Positions 8,649-18,107 of a DNA stretch of 51,011 bases are shown piece after piece. The DNA lies in the NCBI GenBank assembly GCA_020847755.1, contig JADLBK010000050.1, forward strand, positions 1-51,011, in the 5' to 3' direction. Source of the stretch: Flavobacteriales bacterium (GTDB taxonomy: Bacteria > Bacteroidota > Bacteroidia > Flavobacteriales_F > PHOS-HE28). Positions within the stretch are counted from its first letter, which is position 1; each line of letters starts with the position of its first letter. The notes under the pieces were generated by a model. It worked only from the letters and a program-made list of their open reading frames with translations, ran no database searches and was not told where the DNA came from. Made by a program: the position numbers and the translations under genes.

Positions 8649-9573
8649 CCTCAGCACGCGGGCCCTGCTCATCGCGGTCGGCGTGCTCGCCCTGCTCTTC
8701 CTCATCTCCAACCTCTGGAGCCCGCGCACCAAGGATCGCAGCTTCCGCGACGTGGTGATGACCCTGGACACCGCCGCGGTCACCGGTTTCTCCCTCTTCC
8801 CCAGCGCGATGCGCCCCACCGAACTCCGCTTCGACCGCAGCCCCGATGGGTGGACGGTGAGCGTGGACGGCCGCATCCATCGCGCCGACGATGAACGTGT
8901 CCGCGAGTTCCTCGGAGGCCACGCCCACATGCGCAGCAAGCGGCTCACGGGCTTCATGGACCTGGTGAAGGATCGCTATGACCTCACCGACAGCCTTCGC
9001 GAGACCGCGATCTTCCGGCTGGTGGACGGTCCGGAGCGCACCGTGCATTACGGGCGCAACACCTTCGCCCCGGGACAGGTGGGCATGTGGTCCACCGTGA
9101 ACCTGCCGGGCGAGGAAGAGGTCTTCTCGGTGGAGGGCACCATGAGCATGCTGGCGGAACAACCCCTGGCCGAGTGGCGGCCCAAGTGGCTGGTGCGCGG
9201 TGATCCCGCACGCATCCAACGCCTTCGGTTCAGCTATTCGATGGACACGGCCTTCGTGGTGGAGCGCGTGGGCAACACCTGGATGGTGGACGCCGACACC
9301 GCGGACCAGAGCAAGGTGGACGGCTACCTCGCCCCCCTCGTCCGCGCTCGCACCCAGGCCTTCGCCGACACGGTGAACATCGCCGGTCTGAACCCCGACT
9401 ACGGCCTGGAAGTGAGCTTCGACGATGGCCGAGCGCCCATCACGGTCAGCATCTACACCGGTTGGTCGGGCTTGGTGGCCACCACCTCGCTCGACCCCGG
9501 ATCGAAAATGCGCTTCGACCCCTCGCGTGAGCTGACGCGCATGTTCAAGACACGCGGCTTCTTCCTGCCCTGA
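8638..9573 (+). CDS. DUF4340 domain-containing protein
   Basis: N-terminal TM segment; overlaps the gldG 3' end; lipoprotein-processing-like DUF4340 pattern. Confidence 0.65.
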   Translation: MWSNLSTRALLIAVGVLALLFLISNLWSPRTKDRSFRDVVMTLDTAAVTGFSLFPSAMRPTELRFDRSPDGWTVSVDGRIHRADDERVREFLGGHAHMRSKRLTGFMDLVKDRYDLTDSLRETAIFRLVDGPERTVHYGRNTFAPGQVGMWSTVNLPGEEEVFSVEGTMSMLAEQPLAEWRPKWLVRGDPARIQRLRFSYSMDTAFVVERVGNTWMVDADTADQSKVDGYLAPLVRARTQAFADTVNIAGLNPDYGLEVSFDDGRAPITVSIYTGWSGLVATTSLDPGSKMRFDPSRELTRMFKTRGFFLP

Positions 9574-9671
9574 CGCGCCATGAACGGCGGGCTGTTCATG
9601 GCCGGTCGTCGCCCGACCGCGCGCACGACCCGGTCCCGTTCACCTTTGCATGGTCCGCCCCAACGGCTTCC

Positions 9672-10430
9672 ATGCCCAGGCTCCACATCCTCCCCCAGCC
9701 CGATGACAACACCTGCGGGCCCACGGCCTTGCAGGCGGTGTACGCGCACCTGGGCCTCGACCTGCCGCTGGACCAGGTGATCCGGGAGGTGCACGCCCTG
9801 GAGGACGGTGGCACCCTGGCGGTCTTCCTCGGCCTGCACGCACTGAAACAGGGCTTCCATGCGCGCATCCACAGCTACAACCTCCGCGTGTTCGACCCCT
9901 CGTGGGAGGGCCTGCCGGGCGATATGCTTCGCAAGAAGCTCGTGGCCCAGACCCGCTTCAAGGACGGCAAGAAGCTCACCGCGGCCTGCCTGGCCTACGC
10001 CCGCTTCCTGAAGATGGGCGGCGAGGTCCGGTTCGATGACCCCACGCCCGAGCTCCTGCGCGACTACCTGGACCGGGACCTGCCGATCCTCACCGGGCTC
10101 AGCGCCACCTACCTCTACCGCAGCAAGCGCGAACACACCGGCGCCAGCGGGCAGAGCGTCTTCGATGACCTCCGCGGGAAGCCCATGGGGCACTTCGTGG
10201 TGCTCACCTCCATGGAGGGCAAGACCGTGAATGTGGCGGACCCTTACATGGACAACCCATACAGCCGCGAGCATCATTACCCGGTGCATGTGGGCCGTCT
10301 GATCAACTCCATCATGCTCGGCATCGTCACCTACGATGCGAACATGCTCATCCTGTCCCGCTCGCCCCTTCCCCCCCCGCTGGTGAAGGAACGCGCCCCG
10401 AAGCGTCCGAACCCCTCCGACAGCCCATGA
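9672..10430 (+). CDS. Peptidase C39-like (papain-fold) protein of a RimK/GCS2 cluster
   Basis: NTCGPTALQAVY (Cys), GHFVVLTS (His), VADPYMDNPY (Asp) catalytic-triad-like motifs; ATGA overlap with next gene. Confidence 0.75.
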   Translation: MPRLHILPQPDDNTCGPTALQAVYAHLGLDLPLDQVIREVHALEDGGTLAVFLGLHALKQGFHARIHSYNLRVFDPSWEGLPGDMLRKKLVAQTRFKDGKKLTAACLAYARFLKMGGEVRFDDPTPELLRDYLDRDLPILTGLSATYLYRSKREHTGASGQSVFDDLRGKPMGHFVVLTSMEGKTVNVADPYMDNPYSREHHYPVHVGRLINSIMLGIVTYDANMLILSRSPLPPPLVKERAPKRPNPSDSP

Positions 10431-11935
10431 GGAAGATCATCGTGGTGCGCGATCCGCGTGAGTTCCACCTCGGCCTTTCCGGCGTGGAGGTGGTGTCCAG
10501 CAAGGATTACCTCACCGACCCCACCTACGCCGCGCTGCGCAACGTGCGCATCTTCAACCTGGCCCGCAGTTACAGCTATCAGAGCCGCGGCTACTACGTG
10601 AGCCTGCTGGCCGAGGCCCGCGGCCACAAGGTGATCCCGGACGCGAAGAGCATCCTCGACCTGCGTTCGCCACGCCTGGTGAAGGTCATGGGACGTGACC
10701 TGCACGGCCACATCCAGCAGCAGCTGGCGGACAGGAAGAAGGACCAGTTCGACCTCAGCATCTACTTCGGCCGCAATGTCAACCGCAAGTACGACCGCCT
10801 CGCGCACGAACTCTACAAGGTGTTCCGGTCGCCGCTCCTGCGCGCCCGTTTCCAGCGCACCGGCGGTGAATGGGAACTGCGCACCATCCGTCCCATCCCG
10901 TACAACGACATCCCCGAGGACCATCTGCCCTTCCTGCGGCGCTTCGCCAGCGAGTACTTCTCCAAGAAGCGCTACGACCGCGCCCGCGAGGACCACAGCA
11001 GCTACGACCTGGCCATCCTGGTGAACCCCGAGGACCAGGCCTCACCCAGCAACAAGCGTGCGGTGGTCAAGTTCCGCCAGGCCGCCGAGCGGCTCGGCTT
11101 CAAGGTGGACATCCTCGGCCCGGACGACATCGATCGTGTGGGTGAGTACGACGCCCTGTTCATCCGTGAGAACACCCACGTGGACCACCACACCTACCGC
11201 TTCGCACGGAAGGCTCAGAAAGAGGGCCTCGCCGTGATGGACGCGCCGGACGCCATCCTCAAGTGCAACAACAAGGTCTTTCTCGCCGAGGTGATGGAGG
11301 CGCACGCTGTGCCCACGCCGCGCACCATGATCGTGCACGCTGAGAATCGCCACGAGGTGATCGCCCGTTTCGGCCTGCCCGTGGTCCTGAAGCTACCGGA
11401 CAGCACCTTCAGCCGGGGGGTCACCAAGGCGCACAGCCCCGAGGAGCTGGAAAGCAAGCTCGACGAGCTCCTGGGCGAGAGCGACCTGGTGATCGCCCAG
11501 GAGTTCATGCCCAGCGACTTCGACTGGCGGGTGGGCGTGCTCGACGGCCGGCCGCTTTACGCCTGCAAGTATTACATGGCCCGCGGCCATTGGCAGATCT
11601 ACAACTGGAGCAGCGGCACCAAGAAGGACCAGACGGGCGACTTCGCCACACTGCCGGTCGACCAGGCGCCCAAGGCCATCGTGGACGCCGCTGTGAAGGC
11701 CGTGCTCGCCGTTGTGGGCGACCAGGGCCTCTTCGGGGTGGACGTGAAGGAGCACGACGGGCGCCCCTATGTGATCGAGGTGAACGAGTGCCCCAACATC
11801 GATCATGGCGTGGAGGACGTCGTTCTCGGCGACGCCCTGTATGAGGCCATCATCTGTTCCCTGAAACACCGCATCGAACGCAGGATCGGCATCCGACCGA
11901 CCGCCGCACCGGCCGCGCCGGCACAACGCACATGA
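10427..11935 (+). CDS. RimK-family ATP-grasp ligase with N-terminal RLAN-like domain
   Basis: 502 aa; C-terminal ATP-grasp: VVLKLPDSTFSRGVTKA...VIAQEFMPSDFDWRVGVLDGRPLYACKYYMA...VDVKEHDGRPYVIEVNECPNIDHGVED. Confidence 0.85.
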   Translation: MRKIIVVRDPREFHLGLSGVEVVSSKDYLTDPTYAALRNVRIFNLARSYSYQSRGYYVSLLAEARGHKVIPDAKSILDLRSPRLVKVMGRDLHGHIQQQLADRKKDQFDLSIYFGRNVNRKYDRLAHELYKVFRSPLLRARFQRTGGEWELRTIRPIPYNDIPEDHLPFLRRFASEYFSKKRYDRAREDHSSYDLAILVNPEDQASPSNKRAVVKFRQAAERLGFKVDILGPDDIDRVGEYDALFIRENTHVDHHTYRFARKAQKEGLAVMDAPDAILKCNNKVFLAEVMEAHAVPTPRTMIVHAENRHEVIARFGLPVVLKLPDSTFSRGVTKAHSPEELESKLDELLGESDLVIAQEFMPSDFDWRVGVLDGRPLYACKYYMARGHWQIYNWSSGTKKDQTGDFATLPVDQAPKAIVDAAVKAVLAVVGDQGLFGVDVKEHDGRPYVIEVNECPNIDHGVEDVVLGDALYEAIICSLKHRIERRIGIRPTAAPAAPAQRT

Positions 11936-13173
11936 CCCCTCCCAAGCGGAACGCCTTCAAGCTCTTCGAGGTCACCGGCATCGAACTGGAGTACATGGTG
12001 GTGCAGCGCGGTACGCTGCGTGTGATGCCCATCGTGGACCAGCTCTTCAAGGATGTCACCGGCCGCATCACCAGCGATGTGGAACGCGGTGATGTGGAAT
12101 GGAGCAACGAGCTCGTCAGCCACGTCGTGGAACTGAAGACCGCGCGCCCCACGCGGCGCATACCCGCCTTCCGGCGGAAGTTCGCCACGGAGGTGCGCGC
12201 CATCAACGCGGCACTCGCCGCACACGACGCCATGCTGCTGCCCACGGCCGCCCATCCGCTCATGGACCCCTTCACCGAAACGGTGATCTGGCCGCACGAA
12301 CACAATGAGGTGTACGCCCTGTACAACCGCATCTTCGATTGCCGGGGCCACGGCTGGAGCAACCTCCAGAGCACCCACATCAACCTCCCCTTCGCCAATG
12401 ATGAGGAGTTCGGCAAGCTGCACGCCGCCGTGCGCATGGTGCTGCCCATCATCCCCGCGCTCTCCGCCAGCTCACCCCTCCTCGATGGCAAGCCCACCGG
12501 GTTCCTCGACTCGCGCATGGAAGCCTACCTGCACCATCAGGAACGCCTTCCCGCCCTTATGGGCTCCCTGATCCCCGAAGCGGTGTTCACCCAGGAGGAC
12601 TACTACCGCGAAGTGTTCGACCCCATCGGCCGCGCCCTCGCCCCGTTCGATACAGAACACGTGATGGACCACCACTTCGCCAACTCGCGGGGGGCCATCG
12701 CGCGGTTCGACCGTGGTGCCATCGAACTGCGCGTCATCGACATCCAGGAATGCCCGGGGGCCGATCTGGCCATCGCCGAACTGATCATGGTCCTCTGCCG
12801 CGCCATGACCAAAGGCCGCTGGACCAGCACCTACCTGCAACGCGCCTGGGGCGAGACCGACCTGCTGCCCATCTTCCTGCAGACCATCAAGGACGCCGGC
12901 AAGGCCGTCATCGCGAACAAGGACTATCTGCTGATGTTCGGCGTGATGAAGGAGCAGCGGATGACCGCGCAGCGCCTGTGGGAGCACATCGTGCAGGAGC
13001 TGCGGGGCGAACTGAGCGAGGAAGCGCGTGCCGTGATCGATCATCTGCTTGCCAAGGGCTGCCTGGCCCAGCGCATCCTGGCCCGCACCGGTCGAAAGCC
13101 CTCGGCGGACAGGATCCGGCAGGTCTACATCGAACTCGCGGCCTGCCTGCAGGACGACCGGCTCTTCGTATGA
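11932..13173 (+). CDS. Glutamate-cysteine ligase family 2 (GCS2)-like carboxylate-amine ligase
   Basis: TGIELEYMVV, STHINLPF, GAIELRVIDIQECPGADLAIAELI; ATGA overlaps at both ends. Confidence 0.8.
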   Translation: MTPPKRNAFKLFEVTGIELEYMVVQRGTLRVMPIVDQLFKDVTGRITSDVERGDVEWSNELVSHVVELKTARPTRRIPAFRRKFATEVRAINAALAAHDAMLLPTAAHPLMDPFTETVIWPHEHNEVYALYNRIFDCRGHGWSNLQSTHINLPFANDEEFGKLHAAVRMVLPIIPALSASSPLLDGKPTGFLDSRMEAYLHHQERLPALMGSLIPEAVFTQEDYYREVFDPIGRALAPFDTEHVMDHHFANSRGAIARFDRGAIELRVIDIQECPGADLAIAELIMVLCRAMTKGRWTSTYLQRAWGETDLLPIFLQTIKDAGKAVIANKDYLLMFGVMKEQRMTAQRLWEHIVQELRGELSEEARAVIDHLLAKGCLAQRILARTGRKPSADRIRQVYIELAACLQDDRLFV

Positions 13174-13883
13174 CGCGCGTGCTGCTCACCTGCGAGCATG
13201 GCGGCCATGAGGTGCCCACCGAGCTGCGCGCCCTCTTCGCCGGGGCCGGCGAGGTCCTTCGCTCCCACTGCGGTTGGGACCCCGGCGCCCTGGACCTGTT
13301 CACGGCCCTGCGCCCTCTGGCCCACCTCGCGCTGGAAGGCACCACCTCCCGCCTGGTGGTGGAGCTGAACCGCTCGCTCGACAGCCCGGCCCTGTTCTCC
13401 GCGTTCACGCGCGACCTGCCGCACGCCCAGCGCAGCCACCTCATCGACGAGCACTACACCCCCTTCCGCACGGCCGCCGCCGATGCCGTGGCCACCTGGC
13501 GTGCCGACCGACCGAGTGTCCTTCACCTCAGCGTGCACACCTTCACCCCAGTGCTGGACGGTGTGCAGCGTCCGATGGACATCGGTCTGTTGTACGACCC
13601 TGCACGCAGTTGGGAAAGGGCGCTGGTCGAGGCATGGGAGCAACTGTTGAACGCCGCGGCGCCGGACCTCGTGATCCGCCACAACGAGCCTTACAGGGGC
13701 ACCGATGACGGCCATACCACGGCCCTGCGGGCCGCCCACGCCGTGGGGTATGCCGGGATCGAGCTGGAGGTGAACCAGCGCTTCGCTTCGGCCGATGGCC
13801 TTCGCATGGACGAGCGTGTCACCGGGGCGGTCGTGAGCAGCTTCCAGGCCTTGCTCGCCCACCCCGTGGCGACCACCCCCTGA
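13170..13883 (+). CDS. N-formylglutamate amidohydrolase family protein
   Basis: VLLTCEHGGHEVP, VELNRSLDSPALFS, HLSVHTFTP, GIELEVNQRF motifs; start 13170 overlaps the upstream stop. Confidence 0.85.
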   Translation: MTRVLLTCEHGGHEVPTELRALFAGAGEVLRSHCGWDPGALDLFTALRPLAHLALEGTTSRLVVELNRSLDSPALFSAFTRDLPHAQRSHLIDEHYTPFRTAAADAVATWRADRPSVLHLSVHTFTPVLDGVQRPMDIGLLYDPARSWERALVEAWEQLLNAAAPDLVIRHNEPYRGTDDGHTTALRAAHAVGYAGIELEVNQRFASADGLRMDERVTGAVVSSFQALLAHPVATTP

Positions 13884-13922
13884 ACGCGAGCGCCCCGGGG
13901 ATCCCCCGGGGCGCTCGTGTTC
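13882..13922. terminator. Bidirectional strong hairpin terminator
   Basis: 14-bp perfect core CGAGCGCCCCGGGG-ATC-CCCCGGGGCGCTCG, extended by further pairs, between convergent genes. Confidence 0.85.
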
Positions 13923-13933
13923 GGCACGGATGA

Positions 13934-16879
13934 TCAACGCACCACCTGGAAGCGCTCCTCACCCCGCGCCCGATCGGTGATCACCTGCAGCACGTAGCTG
14001 CCGGGTGCAAGGCCTGCGATGTTCAGGACGATGCGATCGCGCAGCGCAGCGCCGCTCACCTGCTGTCGCACGACCACACGGCCCGAGGCGTCGAGCACGA
14101 CCAGCTCCGCCGAGCGCGCATCGCCCATGGCCCCGCGCACCTGCAATTGGTCCTGCGCCGGTTTCGGGAAGACGAGCAGCTCGACCGTGGAGGCTTCCTC
14201 GATCCCGATGCCGTCGGCCAGGTCCCACAGCTGGATGTCATCCACCGCGGCCTCCACCAGGCTGCCGCCGTCCAGGTTCTGCCCGGGCCGGATGCTGTCC
14301 GAGGCGTTGTACTTGATGTACACCGTGGAATTCGGGCTCACGAAGTCGCCCACCCGGAAAGCCACCCGGCGCCAGCTCCGGTCGCTCGTCCTCGTGTTCT
14401 CGACGGGGACCCAGTTGCTGCCATCGTTGCTCAACCACACCTGCCACCAGTCCGCGCCGGGGTTGGCGCCGCTCGGGGGATCGTTCACGTACCAGCGCCA
14501 GTAGGACATGGCCGGCTCCTGCATGTTCGACATGTCCAGCGCGGCGCTCCGCAGCGTGGTGGTGCCACCGTCCACATCGTTCTCCCCCAGCGGGGCGAGC
14601 TCGCTCGATGCGTTGCCCGTCACATAACAGATCTCTCCACCCGGAGTGTGCTGGTATCCGGGCTGCACCACCGTGCTCAGGTCGCCCGGGGTGGCATAGC
14701 TGCCCACGGGCATGTTGAACTCCCACTCGCCGGTGGTGGCATTGTCCGTGGGGAGTCCGATGTCCCAATTCCCGAGCTGGGTGTTGTTGTCCGCATCGTC
14801 CGTGGCCACCAGCCCGAAGCCCACCATGATGTAATAGGGCACGTTCGGGTCGGGTTCGGCCGCACCGATCGGCACCACCGCGCTCAGCTGCTGGAAGCTG
14901 TCCTCCACCCCCATGTAGTACGCGATCACCGTGCCCGCAGGCTGCGCAGGAATGGTGACGTGGTAGTCGTTGCTGCCGAAGTCCACCATCGGCAGGGTGT
15001 TCCATGTGGCGCCGTCATTCACCCGGTAGAACAGCTTCACCTCCGAGAGGAAGGGCAGGAAATCGAAGTCCAGGACGAGCTGTGCATCCAGCTCGATCCC
15101 CTGCGCTTCGGGCGCCGTCTCCAGGTTGCTGTGCACCAGGGTGGCGTTGCTCAGCAGGGTGATCCCGTGCAGGGCGAAGGCCTCCACGATGGCCGCGGCG
15201 TTCGGCGTGCCGTTGGTGATGTCGCCGTCCGTGTCATCCGCCTGCAGCACGTCCAGCAGCACATCGCGGAACGCCTGCCCTTCATTGCCGTTCACCGTGT
15301 TCGCCTGCAGACCCGGAAAGGCCTCGACGAACAAGGTGAGCATCGCGTTCATGTCATTGCCCAACAGCAGGTAGGTGTCCCACCAGGCCCCGGCGATGAT
15401 CTCCCCGTCCGCATGCACCTGGCCCACCAGGTCCACCGGGTACACCTTGCGGTTCTCGTCATAACGCCGGATGAAGTTGTCAGGGTCGCTCAGCGAACTG
15501 CCTTCGGCCAGGATCGGGTCCTCGGTGATCGAAAGGGCCCACACATCCGCATAGCCTTCGTTCATGGCCCCGTTGGTGAACTGGCTCAGCAACGAACCAT
15601 AGAACTTGTCGTTGATGCCGTGCCCATACTCGTGGTACACCACCTCGGCGATCTGCGCGTAGCTCTGGCAGTCCCCGCCCTCCTGATAGAAGTTGATGGA
15701 ACCGCCATCGTAGAAGGCGTTGCAGGTCCCGGCCACATCGACGTTCGTGGCGAAGGGGACGTCAAGGGAAGTGAAGTTCGGCAGCCACGTCTTCATGTGG
15801 TCGTGCACCACGTTCACATGGTAATAGGCACTGCGCTCACGGAGGTTGGCGTTCGCGTCGAAGCTCACCGCGTTCGGACCCTCCTGCAACGTGGTCTGGA
15901 AGCTCGGGGTGCTGCCTCCCGTCTTCACATTGCACCAACGGCCGTCCAGGAAGAAGGTGGCGTTCACCGGACCGCCCACACCGGTGTTCAGATAGCCCTG
16001 GTCATCCAGGTATTGGCTCAGTCCGTTCACGACCACGCGCAGGTCGGGCAGCACCTCGGTGGTGGCCGGCACGTACGGGTTCACCGTGTGGGCCGCGGCG
16101 GTGGCGGCGATCTCCGCCCCGGCGGAGGCCGGGGGCGCATGATGCACCACCAGGTCCTGCCGGTAGAGCAGCTCGCCCGAATGTGCATCCACCCAGCACG
16201 ACCAGCGGCCGGGCACCCCCTGCTCCATGGTGTTGATCATGACCTCATGCACCAACCGGTGCTCCACGGTCCGATGGCCCGGGACCGGCAGGATGCGCAG
16301 CCCGTTGACCGCAGCGCCCACGATACCGGTCAACCCGCTCGAGGCGTTCACCACCGCCGCGGCTTCACTGATGCCCGGCTGCGTCTCCACCTGGATCCCC
16401 GGATACAGATCGGTGCCGAACGCGATCACCCGGCCTTGGGCGTCCAGCTTCACCATCGCCTGGCCGAACACGACGGGCAGGCCGGCGTGGGTCTGGGCAA
16501 AGTGCACATAGGTGTGCTTGGCGGTGGGATACACGGACCTCACGCTGACCTCTGCGAGGGGCAGGTTGAAGCCCGCGAGCTGGTGCTGGAGGAAGTCCCA
16601 TGCCTTCGACACGGGATCCGCGCCCATCGCCGGGATGGGCCTGCCGAAGGCCCGATGCGGAAGCCCGCTGGCCTCGTTGAACTCCGTCCACCACGTGCCA
16701 TGTTCGGCCACGAAGGCCCGCCACTGGGGCCGTGCACGCAGCTCGGCCTGCCAGGGGATGTCGGGCGTACGCTGCGGATCGCGGATGAAGGTGATGCTCC
16801 GTTCATCGCGGCCGCCTTCCACGGCCATGGCATTGAGGGTGCCGGCGATCAGACCGGCGACGAGGAGGACTTGACGCAT
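13934..16879 (-). CDS. M36 (fungalysin)-family secreted metallopeptidase with T9SS C-terminal domain
   Basis: 981 aa; HEYGHGINDKFYG zinc motif, NEGYADVWALS; C-terminal VFPKPAQDQLQVRG...LAPGSYVLQVITDRARGEERFQVVR. Confidence 0.85.
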   Translation of the reverse strand: MRQVLLVAGLIAGTLNAMAVEGGRDERSITFIRDPQRTPDIPWQAELRARPQWRAFVAEHGTWWTEFNEASGLPHRAFGRPIPAMGADPVSKAWDFLQHQLAGFNLPLAEVSVRSVYPTAKHTYVHFAQTHAGLPVVFGQAMVKLDAQGRVIAFGTDLYPGIQVETQPGISEAAAVVNASSGLTGIVGAAVNGLRILPVPGHRTVEHRLVHEVMINTMEQGVPGRWSCWVDAHSGELLYRQDLVVHHAPPASAGAEIAATAAAHTVNPYVPATTEVLPDLRVVVNGLSQYLDDQGYLNTGVGGPVNATFFLDGRWCNVKTGGSTPSFQTTLQEGPNAVSFDANANLRERSAYYHVNVVHDHMKTWLPNFTSLDVPFATNVDVAGTCNAFYDGGSINFYQEGGDCQSYAQIAEVVYHEYGHGINDKFYGSLLSQFTNGAMNEGYADVWALSITEDPILAEGSSLSDPDNFIRRYDENRKVYPVDLVGQVHADGEIIAGAWWDTYLLLGNDMNAMLTLFVEAFPGLQANTVNGNEGQAFRDVLLDVLQADDTDGDITNGTPNAAAIVEAFALHGITLLSNATLVHSNLETAPEAQGIELDAQLVLDFDFLPFLSEVKLFYRVNDGATWNTLPMVDFGSNDYHVTIPAQPAGTVIAYYMGVEDSFQQLSAVVPIGAAEPDPNVPYYIMVGFGLVATDDADNNTQLGNWDIGLPTDNATTGEWEFNMPVGSYATPGDLSTVVQPGYQHTPGGEICYVTGNASSELAPLGENDVDGGTTTLRSAALDMSNMQEPAMSYWRWYVNDPPSGANPGADWWQVWLSNDGSNWVPVENTRTSDRSWRRVAFRVGDFVSPNSTVYIKYNASDSIRPGQNLDGGSLVEAAVDDIQLWDLADGIGIEEASTVELLVFPKPAQDQLQVRGAMGDARSAELVVLDASGRVVVRQQVSGAALRDRIVLNIAGLAPGSYVLQVITDRARGEERFQVVR

Positions 16880-16961
16880 TGCGCAACAGGTTGGTGGAAC
16901 GAAGTTCGGGTTCGGTCAGCTACCGAACAACTCCGACCACCGCCATGTGCGGGGAAGTCCA

Positions 16962-17732
16962 TCAGGCGTCGGGCAGCACCATCGATAGGCCATCGTAGGC
17001 CAGTTCCACGCCTTCCGGCAGGGTGCGCTGCACATCGGCATGCCTGCCAAGCAAATGGCTGATGTGGGTGAGGAAGGTGCGGCGTGCGCCCAGTTCCCGG
17101 GCCAGGTCCAGCGCCTCCTCCAGGTTGAGGTGGGCCGCATGCGGCTCGTGACGCAGCGCGTTGAGCACCAGCACCTCGGAACCTCCCACGCGCTCCTTGG
17201 TCGAAGGTGGCAGCTCCTTCGCGTCGGTGATGTAGGAAAGGCCGCCGATCCGGAAACCCAGCACCGGCATCCCCAGGTGCAGCACCTCCACGGCTTCGAG
17301 ACCGACACCGGCGGCGGTGAAGGGTCCGGGAGCGATGGGATGCAGCTCCAGCTCGGGCACTCCGGGGTAGCGCACTGCGGCGAAGGCGTATGCGTAGATG
17401 CGCCGTACGGCGGCCAGGGTGGCCTCGGAGGCATGCACCGGCATCACCGCGCGCTGACGGTGGTTGAAGCTGCGCAGTTCGTCCATGCCGCTGATGTGGT
17501 CCATGTGCTCGTGGGTGAGCAGCACGGCGTCCACATGATCGATCCCGGCACGGAGGCTCTGTTGCCGCAGATCGGGCCCGGCGTCGATGAGGATGGACCG
17601 CCCCCCCACCTCCAGCCAGCCCGAGGTGCGCAGTCGCCGATCCCGTGCATCGCTGCTCGTGCACACCGCGCACCGGCAGCCGATCACCGGCACACCCTGG
17701 CTGGTGCCCGTTCCAAGGAAGGTGAAGCGCAT
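16962..17732 (-). CDS. MBL-fold metallo-hydrolase (PhnP/RNase Z-like)
   Basis: MRFTFLGTGTSQGVPVIGCRCAVC, LLTHEHMDHISGMD; internal start at 17732. Confidence 0.8.
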   Translation of the reverse strand: MRFTFLGTGTSQGVPVIGCRCAVCTSSDARDRRLRTSGWLEVGGRSILIDAGPDLRQQSLRAGIDHVDAVLLTHEHMDHISGMDELRSFNHRQRAVMPVHASEATLAAVRRIYAYAFAAVRYPGVPELELHPIAPGPFTAAGVGLEAVEVLHLGMPVLGFRIGGLSYITDAKELPPSTKERVGGSEVLVLNALRHEPHAAHLNLEEALDLARELGARRTFLTHISHLLGRHADVQRTLPEGVELAYDGLSMVLPDA

Positions 17733-17782
17733 GAGCGGTGCGCAAATTACCCGATCGCCGGGCGCTACCTTCGCCGCCGCTC

Positions 17783-17872
17783 GGAGAGGTGGCAGAGCGG
17801 TCGAATGCGGCGGTCTTGAAAACCGCTTTACCCGCAAGGGTAACGGGGGTTCGAATCCCTCCCTCTCCGCCA
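17783..17872 (+). tRNA. tRNA-Ser (anticodon UGA)
   Basis: GGAGAGG acceptor pairs with CCTCTCC, discriminator G, encoded CCA; anticodon loop CTTGAAA with TGA at 17817-17819; long variable arm; T-arm GGTTCGAATCC. Confidence 0.97.
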
Positions 17873-17877
17873 AGCCC

Positions 17878-17893
17878 CCCCGCGGAAGCGGGG
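17878..17893 (+). terminator. Short GC hairpin after tRNA
   Basis: CCCCGC-GGAA-GCGGGG (GNRA-type loop) immediately 3' of the tRNA. Confidence 0.5.
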
Positions 17894-18094
17894 CGTGTTC
17901 GGGCCGGGCTTCGGACCGAGCGGCCCCGGCCGAACGGAGCGGTGCGAACAGCAGCCCGTGCATCGGGTGTGGCGTGAACCTTCGCACAGGAGCGCGCAGC
18001 CATCCCTTACCGCGCCCCTCGTTCCGAACAGCGGATGCCGCGGGAACGGTGGCGCGATCCCAGGGAACGGTGATGATCCGCCCGACGGCCGAAG

Positions 18095-18102
18095 TACCTT
18101 TG
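18095..18102 (+). promoter_or_regulatory. TACCTTTG -7-like element adjacent to start codon
   Basis: Exact TAnnTTTG, 5 nt before ATG 18108. Confidence 0.5.
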
Positions 18103-18107
18103 AAAGC

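Noticed and set aside
14147-17062. 971-aa plus-strand ORF antisense to the M36 peptidase gene
   Set aside because: His/Arg/Val-rich translation with no domain; mirror of GC-rich codon usage of the well-supported minus-strand gene with signal peptide, HEYGH and T9SS domain.
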